This document shows, piece after piece, positions 35,601-43,584 of a DNA stretch of 64,000 nucleotides. The DNA is from Balneolaceae bacterium. Its GTDB lineage: Bacteria; Bacteroidota; Rhodothermia; Balneolales; Balneolaceae. The notes under the pieces were generated by a model. The model saw only the letters and a list, made by a program, of their open reading frames with translations. It made no database searches and was not told the DNA's origin. The position numbers were made by a program, and so were the translations under genes. Each line of letters starts with the position of its first letter. The first letter of the stretch is position 1. Location of the stretch: assembly GCA_006969905.1 (NCBI GenBank), contig CP030887.1:2778730-2842729 (forward strand). The letters are read 5' to 3'.

Positions 35601-36154
35601 TGCAGCTTATCCGGGTGATAACCCAAATCCACAATGAACTTTTGTATAGCTTGTTCAAAGTCGTCTTCTTTTTCTTTAATAAAAGCTCTCCAAAAACGAT
35701 CAATTTCATCTTGAATTAAATCACTTTCATCCGGGAGAATTTCAAACTTAGAAGAAACTCCAAATTCAACACTGTATTCTTTTAGCAATCGTTGGCAGAA
35801 TCCGTGAATAGTTGAGATCTGAGCTTCCTCAAAACTGATTAAAGCTTCTTTAAGCACTTGTATCGGAGTGTGATCATAATTCAGCGAAAGCTTCTGCAGG
35901 AAATCATCATCAGCCTGCCCCTCTTCCAAAGCAGCTATACTTTCCGTTATTCGCCTTCTCAATCTTGACTTAAGCTCTGCTGTGGCTGCTTCTGTATAAG
36001 TGAGTACCAATATGTTTTTAGGTTCAAGATTCTTTTCAATAAGTGCCCTTACGTATAGCGAGGCAATATTATACGTTTTGCCCGTTCCTGCACCCGCCTC
36101 AACCAAACTTATACCTGATAATGGAGCATCAAATATGTTCAATTCCTTACTCAA
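32630..36154 (-). CDS. recB: Exodeoxyribonuclease V subunit beta, RecB helicase-nuclease
   Basis: 1174 residues. A UvrD-like 3'-5' helicase with Walker A EAGAGTGKTYNI (about 17-28), DEFQDTDPVQYSIF, MIGDPKQAIYSFRGAD and TMHASKGLEYDIVF, then a C-terminal RecB nuclease domain with DLIFEYEDRYYILDYKSN (catalytic Asp and Lys in DYKSN). Start codon is TTG and its TTGA overlaps the recC stop. Together with RecC and RecD it processes double-strand breaks and loads RecA. Confidence 0.95.
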   Translation of the reverse strand: MSKELNIFDAPLSGISLVEAGAGTGKTYNIASLYVRALIEKNLEPKNILVLTYTEAATAELKSRLRRRITESIAALEEGQADDDFLQKLSLNYDHTPIQVLKEALISFEEAQISTIHGFCQRLLKEYSVEFGVSSKFEILPDESDLIQDEIDRFWRAFIKEKEDDFEQAIQKFIVDLGYHPDKLQLYVKNVLRNSYSILVPDVPDTQHFKTIYDDIKSTFHGLRTAFLEEETKLREILESGVLNKTTYNKNVPVVLKNILNWVHSDIVPLVPAYKLELFSNSIYEKVTKGNSIPGLAVTDQVDRYLELSGQLQSLEVSFLKKAANEIIEKVKAAKSNRDLLSYDDLLKTVEIGVSKPDSGLVKSLRKKYPIAFIDEFQDTDPVQYSIFKSLYSVSENSETSLFMIGDPKQAIYSFRGADIFTYLAAKKDADPDQVYYLTHNYRSSGPLIDSVNKVFSYSEEPFVINDLEFNKARFPVQKNNAELILTRNQESVKALQFIYTSSHSKNVTDTRQSLNKSVAKEIAVLLNEPYEVGGKKVVQGSIAVLVRTHKQASDVQDELRSIGIKSVIRSKESVYQSREALELLQVLDAIANTGVDDSIRSALATQLMGYNAVAIQDLLNNEMKWDAILSKFREAANTWKKEGFLQAIGQLFIEFDVELNLAKFFDAERRITNLNHLIELLGKAYYGKISTPSAIFRYLSKKVKSVGSISDDELIRLESDEELVQIVTMHASKGLEYDIVFCPYLWEDVDTKDSSVFSFHRDGDAYLDIGSEGYERFDNRLQSAKADFAERIRLTYVALTRAKSACFVFIPEEIESDRSPLYGLMKGYQEVFDKLKAKIQKTRRSGSGSSVLFNELKEFAEKNEIAFRKSTELEVEIDETEDKKPLTYEVKTFERENLDSFYRMVSFSSLTSGKEPHIYELEGFELDETGNEETDLVEQDDLTVFGFPRGVRTGNLLHAIFENISFNDPDSFNKVIETELNQSGLDSKWLTVLEDWVLNSVNHPVLDSGISLSKLSNLQVLKELEFHFPVSGISANGINRILAKAQLTKSVQYSIDGFMKGYIDLIFEYEDRYYILDYKSNHLGNDSSQYDYDSMLSSVTSSNYDVQYHIYTVALHRFLKLRKSDYSYEKHFGGVIYLFLRGLDPKYTSRGVFFDRPSLEKVRELDFLFKGGT

Positions 36155-39100
36155 AGCCCCGATTCCTCCAAAGTTTCAAGCAACGGGCCCCAAAACAACA
36201 AAGCATTTTTTGAAAAATCACCGGTCATAAGCGGTTCTTCACCTCTCCAAACCAATTCATTGTAATATTTCGCACCTTCTCCAGCTACGTAATCAGACCC
36301 AACCCATTTTTTGAGTGCCTGCTCAAGTGATTCTAATTCCGATTTATTTTTATTGGACGCTATCGAAAATACCTTTGAGCTTTCGGGGAAAAAGTTTAAA
36401 GATGCTTTCTTCTTGCCTGCTACATTATACCAATTAAATAAAGCCTGAAGTATAGAACAGGGTTCTTGCACAGTTTCTAGTGACGAAACCTGGATTTTGC
36501 CTGAACCCTCTTTTGATATCAGGATACTTCTTTCAACACCGGTATCACAGGCTGATAACAATAAGTGATTCATCCACAGGTCAATTAGATCGACAGCTCT
36601 TGCCCTGCCAACCCGCCAAATCACTCTATTTTTTCCGTAAATATTTCCGATTAATCCCGCTATTCTGGATTCACCAATATTCAGGCTTATTTCCTGCATA
36701 TCAACTTCACTATTTATAAAACCCGAAGAAGCTTTTTTTAACTCAGAAATCAATTCCCATTCCTGGCTTAATTCTTTTTTACCCGCAATTCCTAAAGGAA
36801 GCAATCCTGCGGATTCTGCATAATCCTGTAATCGTCCAAGGGGTACGTCTTTAAGATTTCCGTCCAATAATAATTGATCCAGTTTATACTTCTCCAACCC
36901 TGTAAGTTTAAAAACTTCCCTGTCTTCTAATTCATTCTCATGATAAGTATCATGAACTTTTAACACATTGGACAGAAAGTATTTACACGGATAAGAAAAA
37001 AATCTGATTATATCCTGAACAGTTATGATGGCGTCATCTTTTGAATCCCCCATTGACAGGTTATCGGGTAAGAAAACGTCTTTTCTAACATTCAAAGAAT
37101 GAACTCTTTTTGAAACATCCCTTCGTTTTACTGAATAGCTGCAAAGTTTTCTGAAATAGTATGGATCAAATCCATGAAGTTTATGATTTATGAAATGCTC
37201 ACCTGAATTCTTCAGGTAAAGAAATTGCTCAAATAACTGTTGAATAAAAACAGAGGGTAATTTTTCAGCTTCATTTTGTTGATCCTGGCCTATATAGCTT
37301 AGGTGAAGAAAATCCTGTGCACTATTCAGAAGCTCCAGGAAAAGCATAGCATCGTCATCTTTTACGACCCTGTCTCCCGGCTCAGGGAAAGTATGTATAA
37401 GATCAAATTTGGGACGGGCAGGATTTCTTGGGAAAACCCCTTCATTAAGTCCCAAAATTGCAACAAATTTAAAGGGGATACTTCTGTATGGTATGTATGT
37501 ACTCAAAACAATACCCCGGCCCAAGCCGGCTGAAGCAGCTTCAGAACCCATCATTTGTTCATTTAACCATAATGAGAACTGACTGAATGAAATTGTGGCC
37601 CTGGTTTTTGCATACTGGGCTGATTCTATGAGTTTATCTAAGGATGAATAAACTGAACTAAGCTCTGTAGAATTGCCAACAACCTGGGCAATCCAACTCT
37701 TGCAGCTCAACAACCAGCCTGAAACAGTTTTGGGTTCGTGAATTTCTTTTTGGATGAATCTGAGTTTATCCAGTACCTCGGAAAGCTTCGCAACAAGTTC
37801 TACCTGCTCTGATGTGGATATCTTTTTGAAAGGGATGGTATCCTTTACGGTTCGGAATGCCTCATCTTCCATCATAAATCCGCTGAATAGATTCAGAATG
37901 GCTTTCTCAATAGTATATCTACCCTCTTCTGTTCCCAGTCCCCAATGGATATTATTTTCGATGAACCAATTTTTAATAGCGTATATATCTTCTTCAGTAA
38001 AATTATAAACATTTCGAACTGCCTGCAGCTGTAAAAAATCCAGAAATGATGAAGCCTTAATCTCATTGGTTTCAAGAAGCTGAATCAGCTCAAGAAGGCA
38101 GGCTTTTAATGAATCTTCAAATGTATGAGGGATAGTCACTGGAACTTTAACTTCCCCTTCATGTATGCCAAATGTGGTTTTTATTAAAGGGCCGTATGAC
38201 TCCATTTCCGGAACCAGGATCAAAATATCATGGAGTTTAAGAGAGGCATCTTTGTCAAGCGCAGTGAGAATTTCATCCTTGAGTGCTTCAACTTCGCGTT
38301 TAACAGAATGACAGGAATGAATCTTAACTTCCTGTTTGTCTATTGCCCGATCTAAATCCATAAAGAGTTCTGACGCTTTATAGCCTTTCTTCTCTTTATC
38401 CAAAGTTTGCAGAAGTAAAACCTGCACTTCTTTCTTAGACTTATACCATCGTTTCTCAATTAACGTTGGGTTTCCATTTTTTTCCGTAAAAGTAAGATCA
38501 TAGAAATGAATGTCGATAACACCTGCCAGAGAGGATATCAGCTGAATGAAAGGAGCCGAATAATGTGATAATCCAAAAACAGCAATTGAGTCGGGCAGAT
38601 CTTTTATCTGTGTATCTTCTTTGGCCAGTTTTGAGATCAACTCCTCAAAAGCTTCTGCCCGGTTTGGTATTTCTGGGTAATGTTTTGCCCAAAAACTATT
38701 TAACTGTCTCCAAACTTTTGCCTGCCATCTCTCAGAGTAATCATTAGTCCTAAGGTTTTCCTCAGCCCATCCATTGAGCATTTCCGGCCTGTAAACCTGG
38801 TACAGGTCAAAAACATCAGCTATTTGACCAGCAAATTCAAATCTTGTCTTTTGGCTATCTAGTTCAAATGGAATCGTGCCTGATTTCCCTTCTTCGAATA
38901 GATCAAACAAACTCAGTTGCATCGCTATCCGGTCTGATGGTAGCTGTTTGGGTATTCCGGGCTTTATCAACCGATAAACCTTCCACATTAATTCAGATGG
39001 GAAAATAAACTCATTGTTGGCAGATATGCCTTTCTTCTCAGCCTGATTCAAAGAAAGCCACTGCTGCATTTCGCGATTCTGAACAACAATCCAATCCTTC

Positions 39101-39192
39101 TCGAATGGATTCTCTAAATCAGATGCAGAATGATTTTCCAGGAATAATTCTAAAAGCGCTGTTAACGTATTCGCTCTGTAGTTATAAAACAT
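36151..39192 (-). CDS. recC: Exodeoxyribonuclease V subunit gamma, RecC
   Basis: 1013 residues, somewhat shorter than E. coli RecC (1122). RecC is an inactive helicase/nuclease scaffold that recognises Chi. Typical pieces are DWIVVQNREMQQWLSLNQAEKKG near residue 33, IHSCHSVKREVEALKDEIL, ARATISFSQFSLWL, and the C-terminal RFFSYPCKYFLSNVLKV. First gene of recC-recB-recD, order as in many bacteria. The sequence recognised as Chi in this organism is unknown. Confidence 0.92.
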   Translation of the reverse strand: MFYNYRANTLTALLELFLENHSASDLENPFEKDWIVVQNREMQQWLSLNQAEKKGISANNEFIFPSELMWKVYRLIKPGIPKQLPSDRIAMQLSLFDLFEEGKSGTIPFELDSQKTRFEFAGQIADVFDLYQVYRPEMLNGWAEENLRTNDYSERWQAKVWRQLNSFWAKHYPEIPNRAEAFEELISKLAKEDTQIKDLPDSIAVFGLSHYSAPFIQLISSLAGVIDIHFYDLTFTEKNGNPTLIEKRWYKSKKEVQVLLLQTLDKEKKGYKASELFMDLDRAIDKQEVKIHSCHSVKREVEALKDEILTALDKDASLKLHDILILVPEMESYGPLIKTTFGIHEGEVKVPVTIPHTFEDSLKACLLELIQLLETNEIKASSFLDFLQLQAVRNVYNFTEEDIYAIKNWFIENNIHWGLGTEEGRYTIEKAILNLFSGFMMEDEAFRTVKDTIPFKKISTSEQVELVAKLSEVLDKLRFIQKEIHEPKTVSGWLLSCKSWIAQVVGNSTELSSVYSSLDKLIESAQYAKTRATISFSQFSLWLNEQMMGSEAASAGLGRGIVLSTYIPYRSIPFKFVAILGLNEGVFPRNPARPKFDLIHTFPEPGDRVVKDDDAMLFLELLNSAQDFLHLSYIGQDQQNEAEKLPSVFIQQLFEQFLYLKNSGEHFINHKLHGFDPYYFRKLCSYSVKRRDVSKRVHSLNVRKDVFLPDNLSMGDSKDDAIITVQDIIRFFSYPCKYFLSNVLKVHDTYHENELEDREVFKLTGLEKYKLDQLLLDGNLKDVPLGRLQDYAESAGLLPLGIAGKKELSQEWELISELKKASSGFINSEVDMQEISLNIGESRIAGLIGNIYGKNRVIWRVGRARAVDLIDLWMNHLLLSACDTGVERSILISKEGSGKIQVSSLETVQEPCSILQALFNWYNVAGKKKASLNFFPESSKVFSIASNKNKSELESLEQALKKWVGSDYVAGEGAKYYNELVWRGEEPLMTGDFSKNALLFWGPLLETLEESGL

Positions 39193-39252
39193 AAATGTCA
39201 GCTGTTACTGACAGTAAGTATACAAAATAGCGATGGGTTAAACTGCAAAACT

Positions 39253-39525
39253 CTAACCGTCTTTGTCCTCTTCTTCATTTAATTTAGAAGCCAAAAGTTC
39301 GTTAGCCAATGCCGAATATGACTTCCCTTTTTGATCAGCTATTTCTCTAAGTTTTTGAATGGTTTTCTCTTCTAAATAGTAACTCACTATCTTTTTAGGG
39401 GAAGGCTTTTCTTCTTCTTTTTCTGCGTCTTTGCTTATATCCCGAATAAAATCCAGCGAAGAATGGTTATTTAAACTATAAGCTAAAGGGTTATGCCCCA
39501 AGCTTTTTCGCTTATCCATTATCAA
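39253..39525 (-). CDS. Ribbon-helix-helix protein paired with ParA
   Basis: 90 residues. The C-terminal half reads KKIVSYYLEEKTIQKLREIADQKGKS followed by YSALANELLASKL, a ribbon-helix-helix DNA-binding pattern; the N-terminal half is disordered and charged. Its start overlaps the stop of the ParA gene by 4 bp, so the two form a cassette. Type Ib plasmid partition systems use a small ribbon-helix-helix centromere-binding protein in this way. A second ATG at 39519 is possible. An antitoxin-type role is less likely given the ParA partner. Confidence 0.7.
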   Translation of the reverse strand: MIMDKRKSLGHNPLAYSLNNHSSLDFIRDISKDAEKEEEKPSPKKIVSYYLEEKTIQKLREIADQKGKSYSALANELLASKLNEEEDKDG

Positions 39526-40277
39526 TGTCCATTTTTTATCTCTTTGGCAAGGGAAAAATAATCCTCCGCACCTTTACTGTCACCCGCGTATTCAAATATA
39601 GTTTTATGATGGCTTGGAGCTTCTGCTAAAGCAACATTATCACGAATAATTGTTTTGAATACCTTCTTTCCAAAATAATCGCGGATATGCCCTACAACTT
39701 CTTTATTGAGGTTTTTTCTTCCATCATACAGTGTACAGATAATACCCCCTACTTCCAGGTTATTATTAAGCCGCTGCTGTACAATTTTAATGAGATCCAA
39801 AAGCTTTGATAACCCGTGGAGCGCTAAATACTCTGATTGCAAAACTATAAATACATCTTCTACAGCAGTAAAGGCATTCAACGTCAGCAGCCCTAAATTT
39901 GGCGGACAATCAATAAGAACGAAATCATATTCGTCTTTTTTTAACTGCTTCATAAAGTTCTTTAGCAGGCTTTCCCTGGCAGGTTCATTAGCCAACTCCA
40001 TTTCAGCACCGGAAAGCTCCAGGGATGAAGGAATAAAATCAAACCCGTTGTGCTTAATGATTACTTCACTGGCTTTTGCCTCACCTTTTAGTGCATGGTA
40101 GATTGTCTTTTCCATTCTGTTGGAATGCATCTTCAAAGAGTAGGTTAAATTAGCCTGCGGATCTAAGTCGATTAGAAGCACTTTCTTCCCTAATTTTGCC
40201 AGTCCTGCGCCTACATTAATGGTTGAAGTTGTTTTCCCAACACCACCTTTTTGATTTGTTAATGCAATAGTCTTCAT
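39522..40277 (-). CDS. parA: ParA-family partition ATPase
   Basis: 251 residues with the deviant Walker A TNQKGGVGKTT (about 7-17), Walker A' LLIDLDPQANLTYSL and Walker B FVLIDCPPNLG, all diagnostic of ParA/Soj/MinD-type ATPases. Soj-type length. Partner here is a ribbon-helix-helix protein rather than ParB, so this may be a plasmid-type or subcellular-positioning system rather than the main chromosome partition locus. No parS-like palindromes were seen nearby. Confidence 0.88.
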   Translation of the reverse strand: MKTIALTNQKGGVGKTTSTINVGAGLAKLGKKVLLIDLDPQANLTYSLKMHSNRMEKTIYHALKGEAKASEVIIKHNGFDFIPSSLELSGAEMELANEPARESLLKNFMKQLKKDEYDFVLIDCPPNLGLLTLNAFTAVEDVFIVLQSEYLALHGLSKLLDLIKIVQQRLNNNLEVGGIICTLYDGRKNLNKEVVGHIRDYFGKKVFKTIIRDNVALAEAPSHHKTIFEYAGDSKGAEDYFSLAKEIKNGH

Positions 40278-40501
40278 TTGTTGAGCTTTTAAAGCCAGTT
40301 GTTCTTTTTGTACACTAAGAGAGTAGGTATTTAATCCTTTGTTACAACATAATAAAAGCTTTTTAGTGATACCATTAGGGATTATTCATCAAAAAAAAAT
40401 ATTTACAAAAGAAACATTTTTTGAGCACTGTTTAAGATAAATAATCAGGTACTCAGTGGAATTCTGTTTATTTTACAAAAAACAACGCGAATACAATTTA
40501 T

Positions 40502-40873
40502 ATGAGATTCTATAGCAGAAAGCTTATCAAACCCCAAGACCTGAATGCACATGGTACCTTATTCGGAGGAGCAGTCTTAAGCTGGGTTGATGAAGAAGCC
40601 GCAATTTTTGTGCTTTGCCAATTAGGAAAAGGAAACATCGTTACCAAATACATGTCCGAAATAAACTTTGTTAACTCTGCACCTTTGGGAGAAGTTATTG
40701 AAATTGGGATGGAATTGGTTAGATTTGGGAGAACATCAATTACCATTAAATGTGAAGTAAGAACGAAATTTGAGAAAAAAACGATTATCACCATTGATGA
40801 AATTGTTTTTGTTCATTTAGATGAATCGGGGAAACCTACTCCCCACTTTGTTACTGAGCCTGCAAACGAATAA
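40502..40873 (+). CDS. Hot-dog fold acyl-CoA thioesterase (YciA family)
   Basis: 123 residues. HGTLFGGAVLSWVDEEAA (about 19-36) carries the YciA-type signature (N/H-GxxFGG, then catalytic Asp in the helix), followed by MSEINFVNSAPLGEVIEIG and FGRTSITIKCEV. Hydrolyses acyl-CoA thioesters in the cytoplasm. Divergent from parA; an Hpt-domain gene follows 7 bp downstream. Specificity cannot be inferred. Confidence 0.88.
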   Translation: MRFYSRKLIKPQDLNAHGTLFGGAVLSWVDEEAAIFVLCQLGKGNIVTKYMSEINFVNSAPLGEVIEIGMELVRFGRTSITIKCEVRTKFEKKTIITIDEIVFVHLDESGKPTPHFVTEPANE

Positions 40874-40880
40874 TTAGCTA

Positions 40881-41231
40881 TTGAGTAATTCAAAAAAAAT
40901 AGTTGACTTTTCCTCCTTAAACGAAATGCTTTACGGAGATGAGGAGTATATCCATGAGTTTGCTGAAGCAGCAATAGTCTCCTTTACTGAATTCAAAGAA
41001 AACTTTGTCACATTTTTGAAACAGCGGGATGAAGTAAACCTTAGAAAAGCCGGGCATAAAATTAAACCCGTCGCACAAATGCTGGGTATCCAATCTATTC
41101 TGGATGAATATGAAACCTCTAAAGAACTACTTTGGAGCAATAAGGATGATGCTGAATTAAAAAATTCGGCAAAAAGAATGTCTGAAATATGTGACCAGGT
41201 TTTAGGTGAACTGAAAGACCTGCTTTCCTGA
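40881..41231 (+). CDS. Histidine phosphotransfer (Hpt) domain protein
   Basis: 116 residues, all one four-helix Hpt domain. The phosphorylatable histidine is His59 in KAGHKIKPVAQMLG. TTG at 40881 is the start; the next ATG (40926) would remove the first Hpt helix. It passes phosphate between a hybrid kinase and a response regulator, but no hybrid kinase is nearby: the adjacent kinase is an orthodox one. Could also work with a kinase elsewhere. Confidence 0.78.
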   Translation: MSNSKKIVDFSSLNEMLYGDEEYIHEFAEAAIVSFTEFKENFVTFLKQRDEVNLRKAGHKIKPVAQMLGIQSILDEYETSKELLWSNKDDAELKNSAKRMSEICDQVLGELKDLLS

Positions 41232-41297
41232 ATAGATGTTATTTTTTTGTGATACTTTTTGCTGATCAACTTCATAACTATCAGCAAAATAAATGTT

Positions 41298-42017
41298 ATG
41301 GCTCAAACTGAACATCCTATCCTTATTATTGAAGATGATCTTGATCTTTCCGAACTCATCAAAATTCAATTAACAGATCAGCATTTCCAGGCTGAACAGG
41401 TTACAAATGGAATTGAAGCTCTGGAACGGGCACTGAAAAATAACTACGACCTCATCATCCTCGACGTCATGCTGCCCGGCATGGATGGATTTGAGATCTG
41501 TAAAAGAATCCGGACAGAAAATTCACAAATCCCCATTCTCATGCTTACTGCAAAAGCCGAAGAAATTGACAAAGTAATGGGGCTTGAATTTGGCGCTGAT
41601 GATTATTTAACCAAGCCCTTCTCAATCAGAGAGCTTACAGCTAGAGTAAAAGCACTATTAAGGCGCTCCTCACAATCAACTCCCGGTATATCCGAAACGG
41701 ATAACCTGGTCTTTTCTGATCTTAAGATTTTTCCTAAAAAGAGAATGGTACAGCTTGGCTCAAATACTATAGACCTTACACTAAAGGAATTTGAATTATT
41801 GATGCTCTTTGCAAAAAATCCGGGGAGGGCTTACAGCAGGCAAGAACTGCTTGATATTGTATGGGGTTATCAATACAACGGGTATAGCCACACAGTTAAC
41901 TCGCATATTAATCGTTTACGAAGCAAGATCGAAGAAGACCCATCTGCTCCAAGATTTATACAAACTGTATGGGGAATGGGTTATAAATTTTCAGAATCTC
42001 ACCAAATAGAAAAATGA
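41298..42017 (+). CDS. OmpR/PhoB-family response regulator
   Basis: 239 residues from ATG 41298 (an upstream in-frame start at 41259 would add 13 residues not found in the family). Receiver domain: IIEDD near 10-14, phospho-Asp56 in LIILDVMLPG, Lys in LTKPF. Winged-helix DNA-binding domain from about 145: LTLKEFELLMLFAKNPGRAYSRQELL and VNSHINRLRSKIE. Its stop overlaps the kinase gene. A TGATACT motif at 41250, matching the repeats before the downstream lipoprotein gene, suggests autoregulation. Confidence 0.93.
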   Translation: MAQTEHPILIIEDDLDLSELIKIQLTDQHFQAEQVTNGIEALERALKNNYDLIILDVMLPGMDGFEICKRIRTENSQIPILMLTAKAEEIDKVMGLEFGADDYLTKPFSIRELTARVKALLRRSSQSTPGISETDNLVFSDLKIFPKKRMVQLGSNTIDLTLKEFELLMLFAKNPGRAYSRQELLDIVWGYQYNGYSHTVNSHINRLRSKIEEDPSAPRFIQTVWGMGYKFSESHQIEK

Positions 42018-43489
42018 AGTTTTTTAAGAACAGCTTTTATTTAAAAATATCAAGTGTATTCCTGGTACTGGTTTTAACACTGGGCGGTGTTTTCGCTTAT
42101 TTGGGGGTTACATCCTCCCTTATGTTCGTGGAGGAAACTGCCCAAAAAGTAAACCGTGATTTGGCAGCTGACATGGCAGTACATTTTCAGCCATTTTTAA
42201 ATGAAAGTATTGACAGCGAAAGCATTCAGGAAAAAATTCAATATCTGAATGGAATTAACCCCCAGATTGATATTTACCTGCTTGGAGGAGACGGAATGAT
42301 TAAAGGTTATTTTCTGGGTGAACAGCAGGATGCCCAGCTTTCCATGGAATTTGTTGATACCGAACCGCTAGATGCATTCATGAAAGGTGAAGCACTTCCT
42401 ATTGAAGGCCAGGATCCACTTAATGAAGGTGTCTACAAACCTTTCTCGGTTGCTGATATTTCCATAATGGGTGAAGCCAATTGTTATCTATATGTAATAT
42501 TGACCGGGCAACAAATTGATCAGACTGCAGCGTTAGTCAAAAACAGCTACATACTAAGAAATACTTTTATCGGGCTGGGTTTAATACTCACAGTTACTCT
42601 TCTGCTAGGATTACTTTTATTCAGGCTTTTAACCAATCGATTAAAGCATGTAAGCGAAACTGTAAAATCCTTTGAGCAAGGCCAGTTGGAAAAAAGGGTT
42701 CATGTTACAACCACAGATGAGATTGGAGAGCTTGGAACCATATTTAATCAAATGGCGGATACCCTTGTTGCCAACATGGATGAGATTAAAAGAGTGGATA
42801 AATTAAGGCGGGAACTGGTGGCTAATGTATCTCACGATCTTCGCAGTCCACTTGCTTCTATCCAGGGGTACCTGGAAACCATTCTTCAAAAAGAAAAAAC
42901 CATCAGCAATGAAGACCGTGCGAAATATTACGAAGTTGTACTTAGAAACACCCAGAAATTAAGCTCTCTGGTTGGAGAACTTTTCGAGCTCTCCAAGTTA
43001 GATGCAAAAGATGTACAACCCGAAATGGAGCCCGTCTCAATGGCTGAATTAGCCCGGGATGTAGTACAAAAATTTCAGCCTATAGCAGAACAGAAGAATA
43101 TTTTACTTAAAGCTGAAAAAGATGCCGAATTGCCTGATTTGGTGTATGCTGATATCGCCCTGATGGAACGGGCCATATCAAACCTGATAGATAACGCTTT
43201 GAAGCATACCCCGGAAGGTGGGGAAGTTTCTATTATTTCTTCCAAAAACATCGATCATGTAAGTGTAACCATTTCAGATACCGGGAAAGGAATTTCTGCA
43301 GAAAATCTTGACAGGGTTTTTGACAGGTTCTACCAGGAAGAAACCAGCCGTACCGGTAATCATGGGGCTGGCCTGGGACTTTCCATAGCCCAAAAAATTA
43401 TTGAACTGCACGGAGCCACACTTTCCGTAAAGAGTGCTTTAAACCGAGGGACATCTTTTTCATTCTCATTGTCTTCTGCTACTATATAA
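42014..43489 (+). CDS. Sensor histidine kinase
   Basis: 491 residues. Two membrane helices (about 10-32 and 184-207) enclose a periplasmic sensor of about 150 residues with no recognised ligand motif. Then a HAMP domain (about 207-258), HisKA with His274 in VSHDLRSPLASIQG, and HATPase_c with NLIDNALKHTPEGG, DTGKGIS and GAGLGLSIAQKI. Orthodox kinase, PhoR/ResE-like. Overlaps the regulator gene by 4 bp. Signal unknown. Confidence 0.93.
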   Translation: MKFFKNSFYLKISSVFLVLVLTLGGVFAYLGVTSSLMFVEETAQKVNRDLAADMAVHFQPFLNESIDSESIQEKIQYLNGINPQIDIYLLGGDGMIKGYFLGEQQDAQLSMEFVDTEPLDAFMKGEALPIEGQDPLNEGVYKPFSVADISIMGEANCYLYVILTGQQIDQTAALVKNSYILRNTFIGLGLILTVTLLLGLLLFRLLTNRLKHVSETVKSFEQGQLEKRVHVTTTDEIGELGTIFNQMADTLVANMDEIKRVDKLRRELVANVSHDLRSPLASIQGYLETILQKEKTISNEDRAKYYEVVLRNTQKLSSLVGELFELSKLDAKDVQPEMEPVSMAELARDVVQKFQPIAEQKNILLKAEKDAELPDLVYADIALMERAISNLIDNALKHTPEGGEVSIISSKNIDHVSVTISDTGKGISAENLDRVFDRFYQEETSRTGNHGAGLGLSIAQKIIELHGATLSVKSALNRGTSFSFSLSSATI

Positions 43490-43490
43490 G

Positions 43491-43534
43491 TGATTGTTTT
43501 ATGATACTGCTGTGATATCTTCGTGATACTTAAT
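43491..43534 (+). promoter_or_regulatory. Four 11-bp direct repeats, likely response-regulator binding sites
   Basis: TGATTGT, TGATACT, TGATATC and TGATACT start at 43491, 43502, 43513 and 43524, exactly 11 bp apart. This is the spacing of PhoB/OmpR-type half-sites. A -7-like TAATCTTT (43531) follows directly. The array lies between the two-component genes and the lipoprotein gene at 43585. Confidence 0.65.
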
Positions 43535-43584
43535 CTTTAAACTGTGTTTGAGATTTAAATCAACATTAACTCAAACACAGAACA

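Noticed and set aside
39253-39525. Ribbon-helix-helix protein considered as an antitoxin
   Set aside because: The coupled gene is a ParA ATPase and no toxin-sized gene is adjacent.
43491-43534. Direct repeats considered as a CRISPR or minisatellite
   Set aside because: Units are only 11 bp and limited to four; geometry fits response-regulator half-sites.
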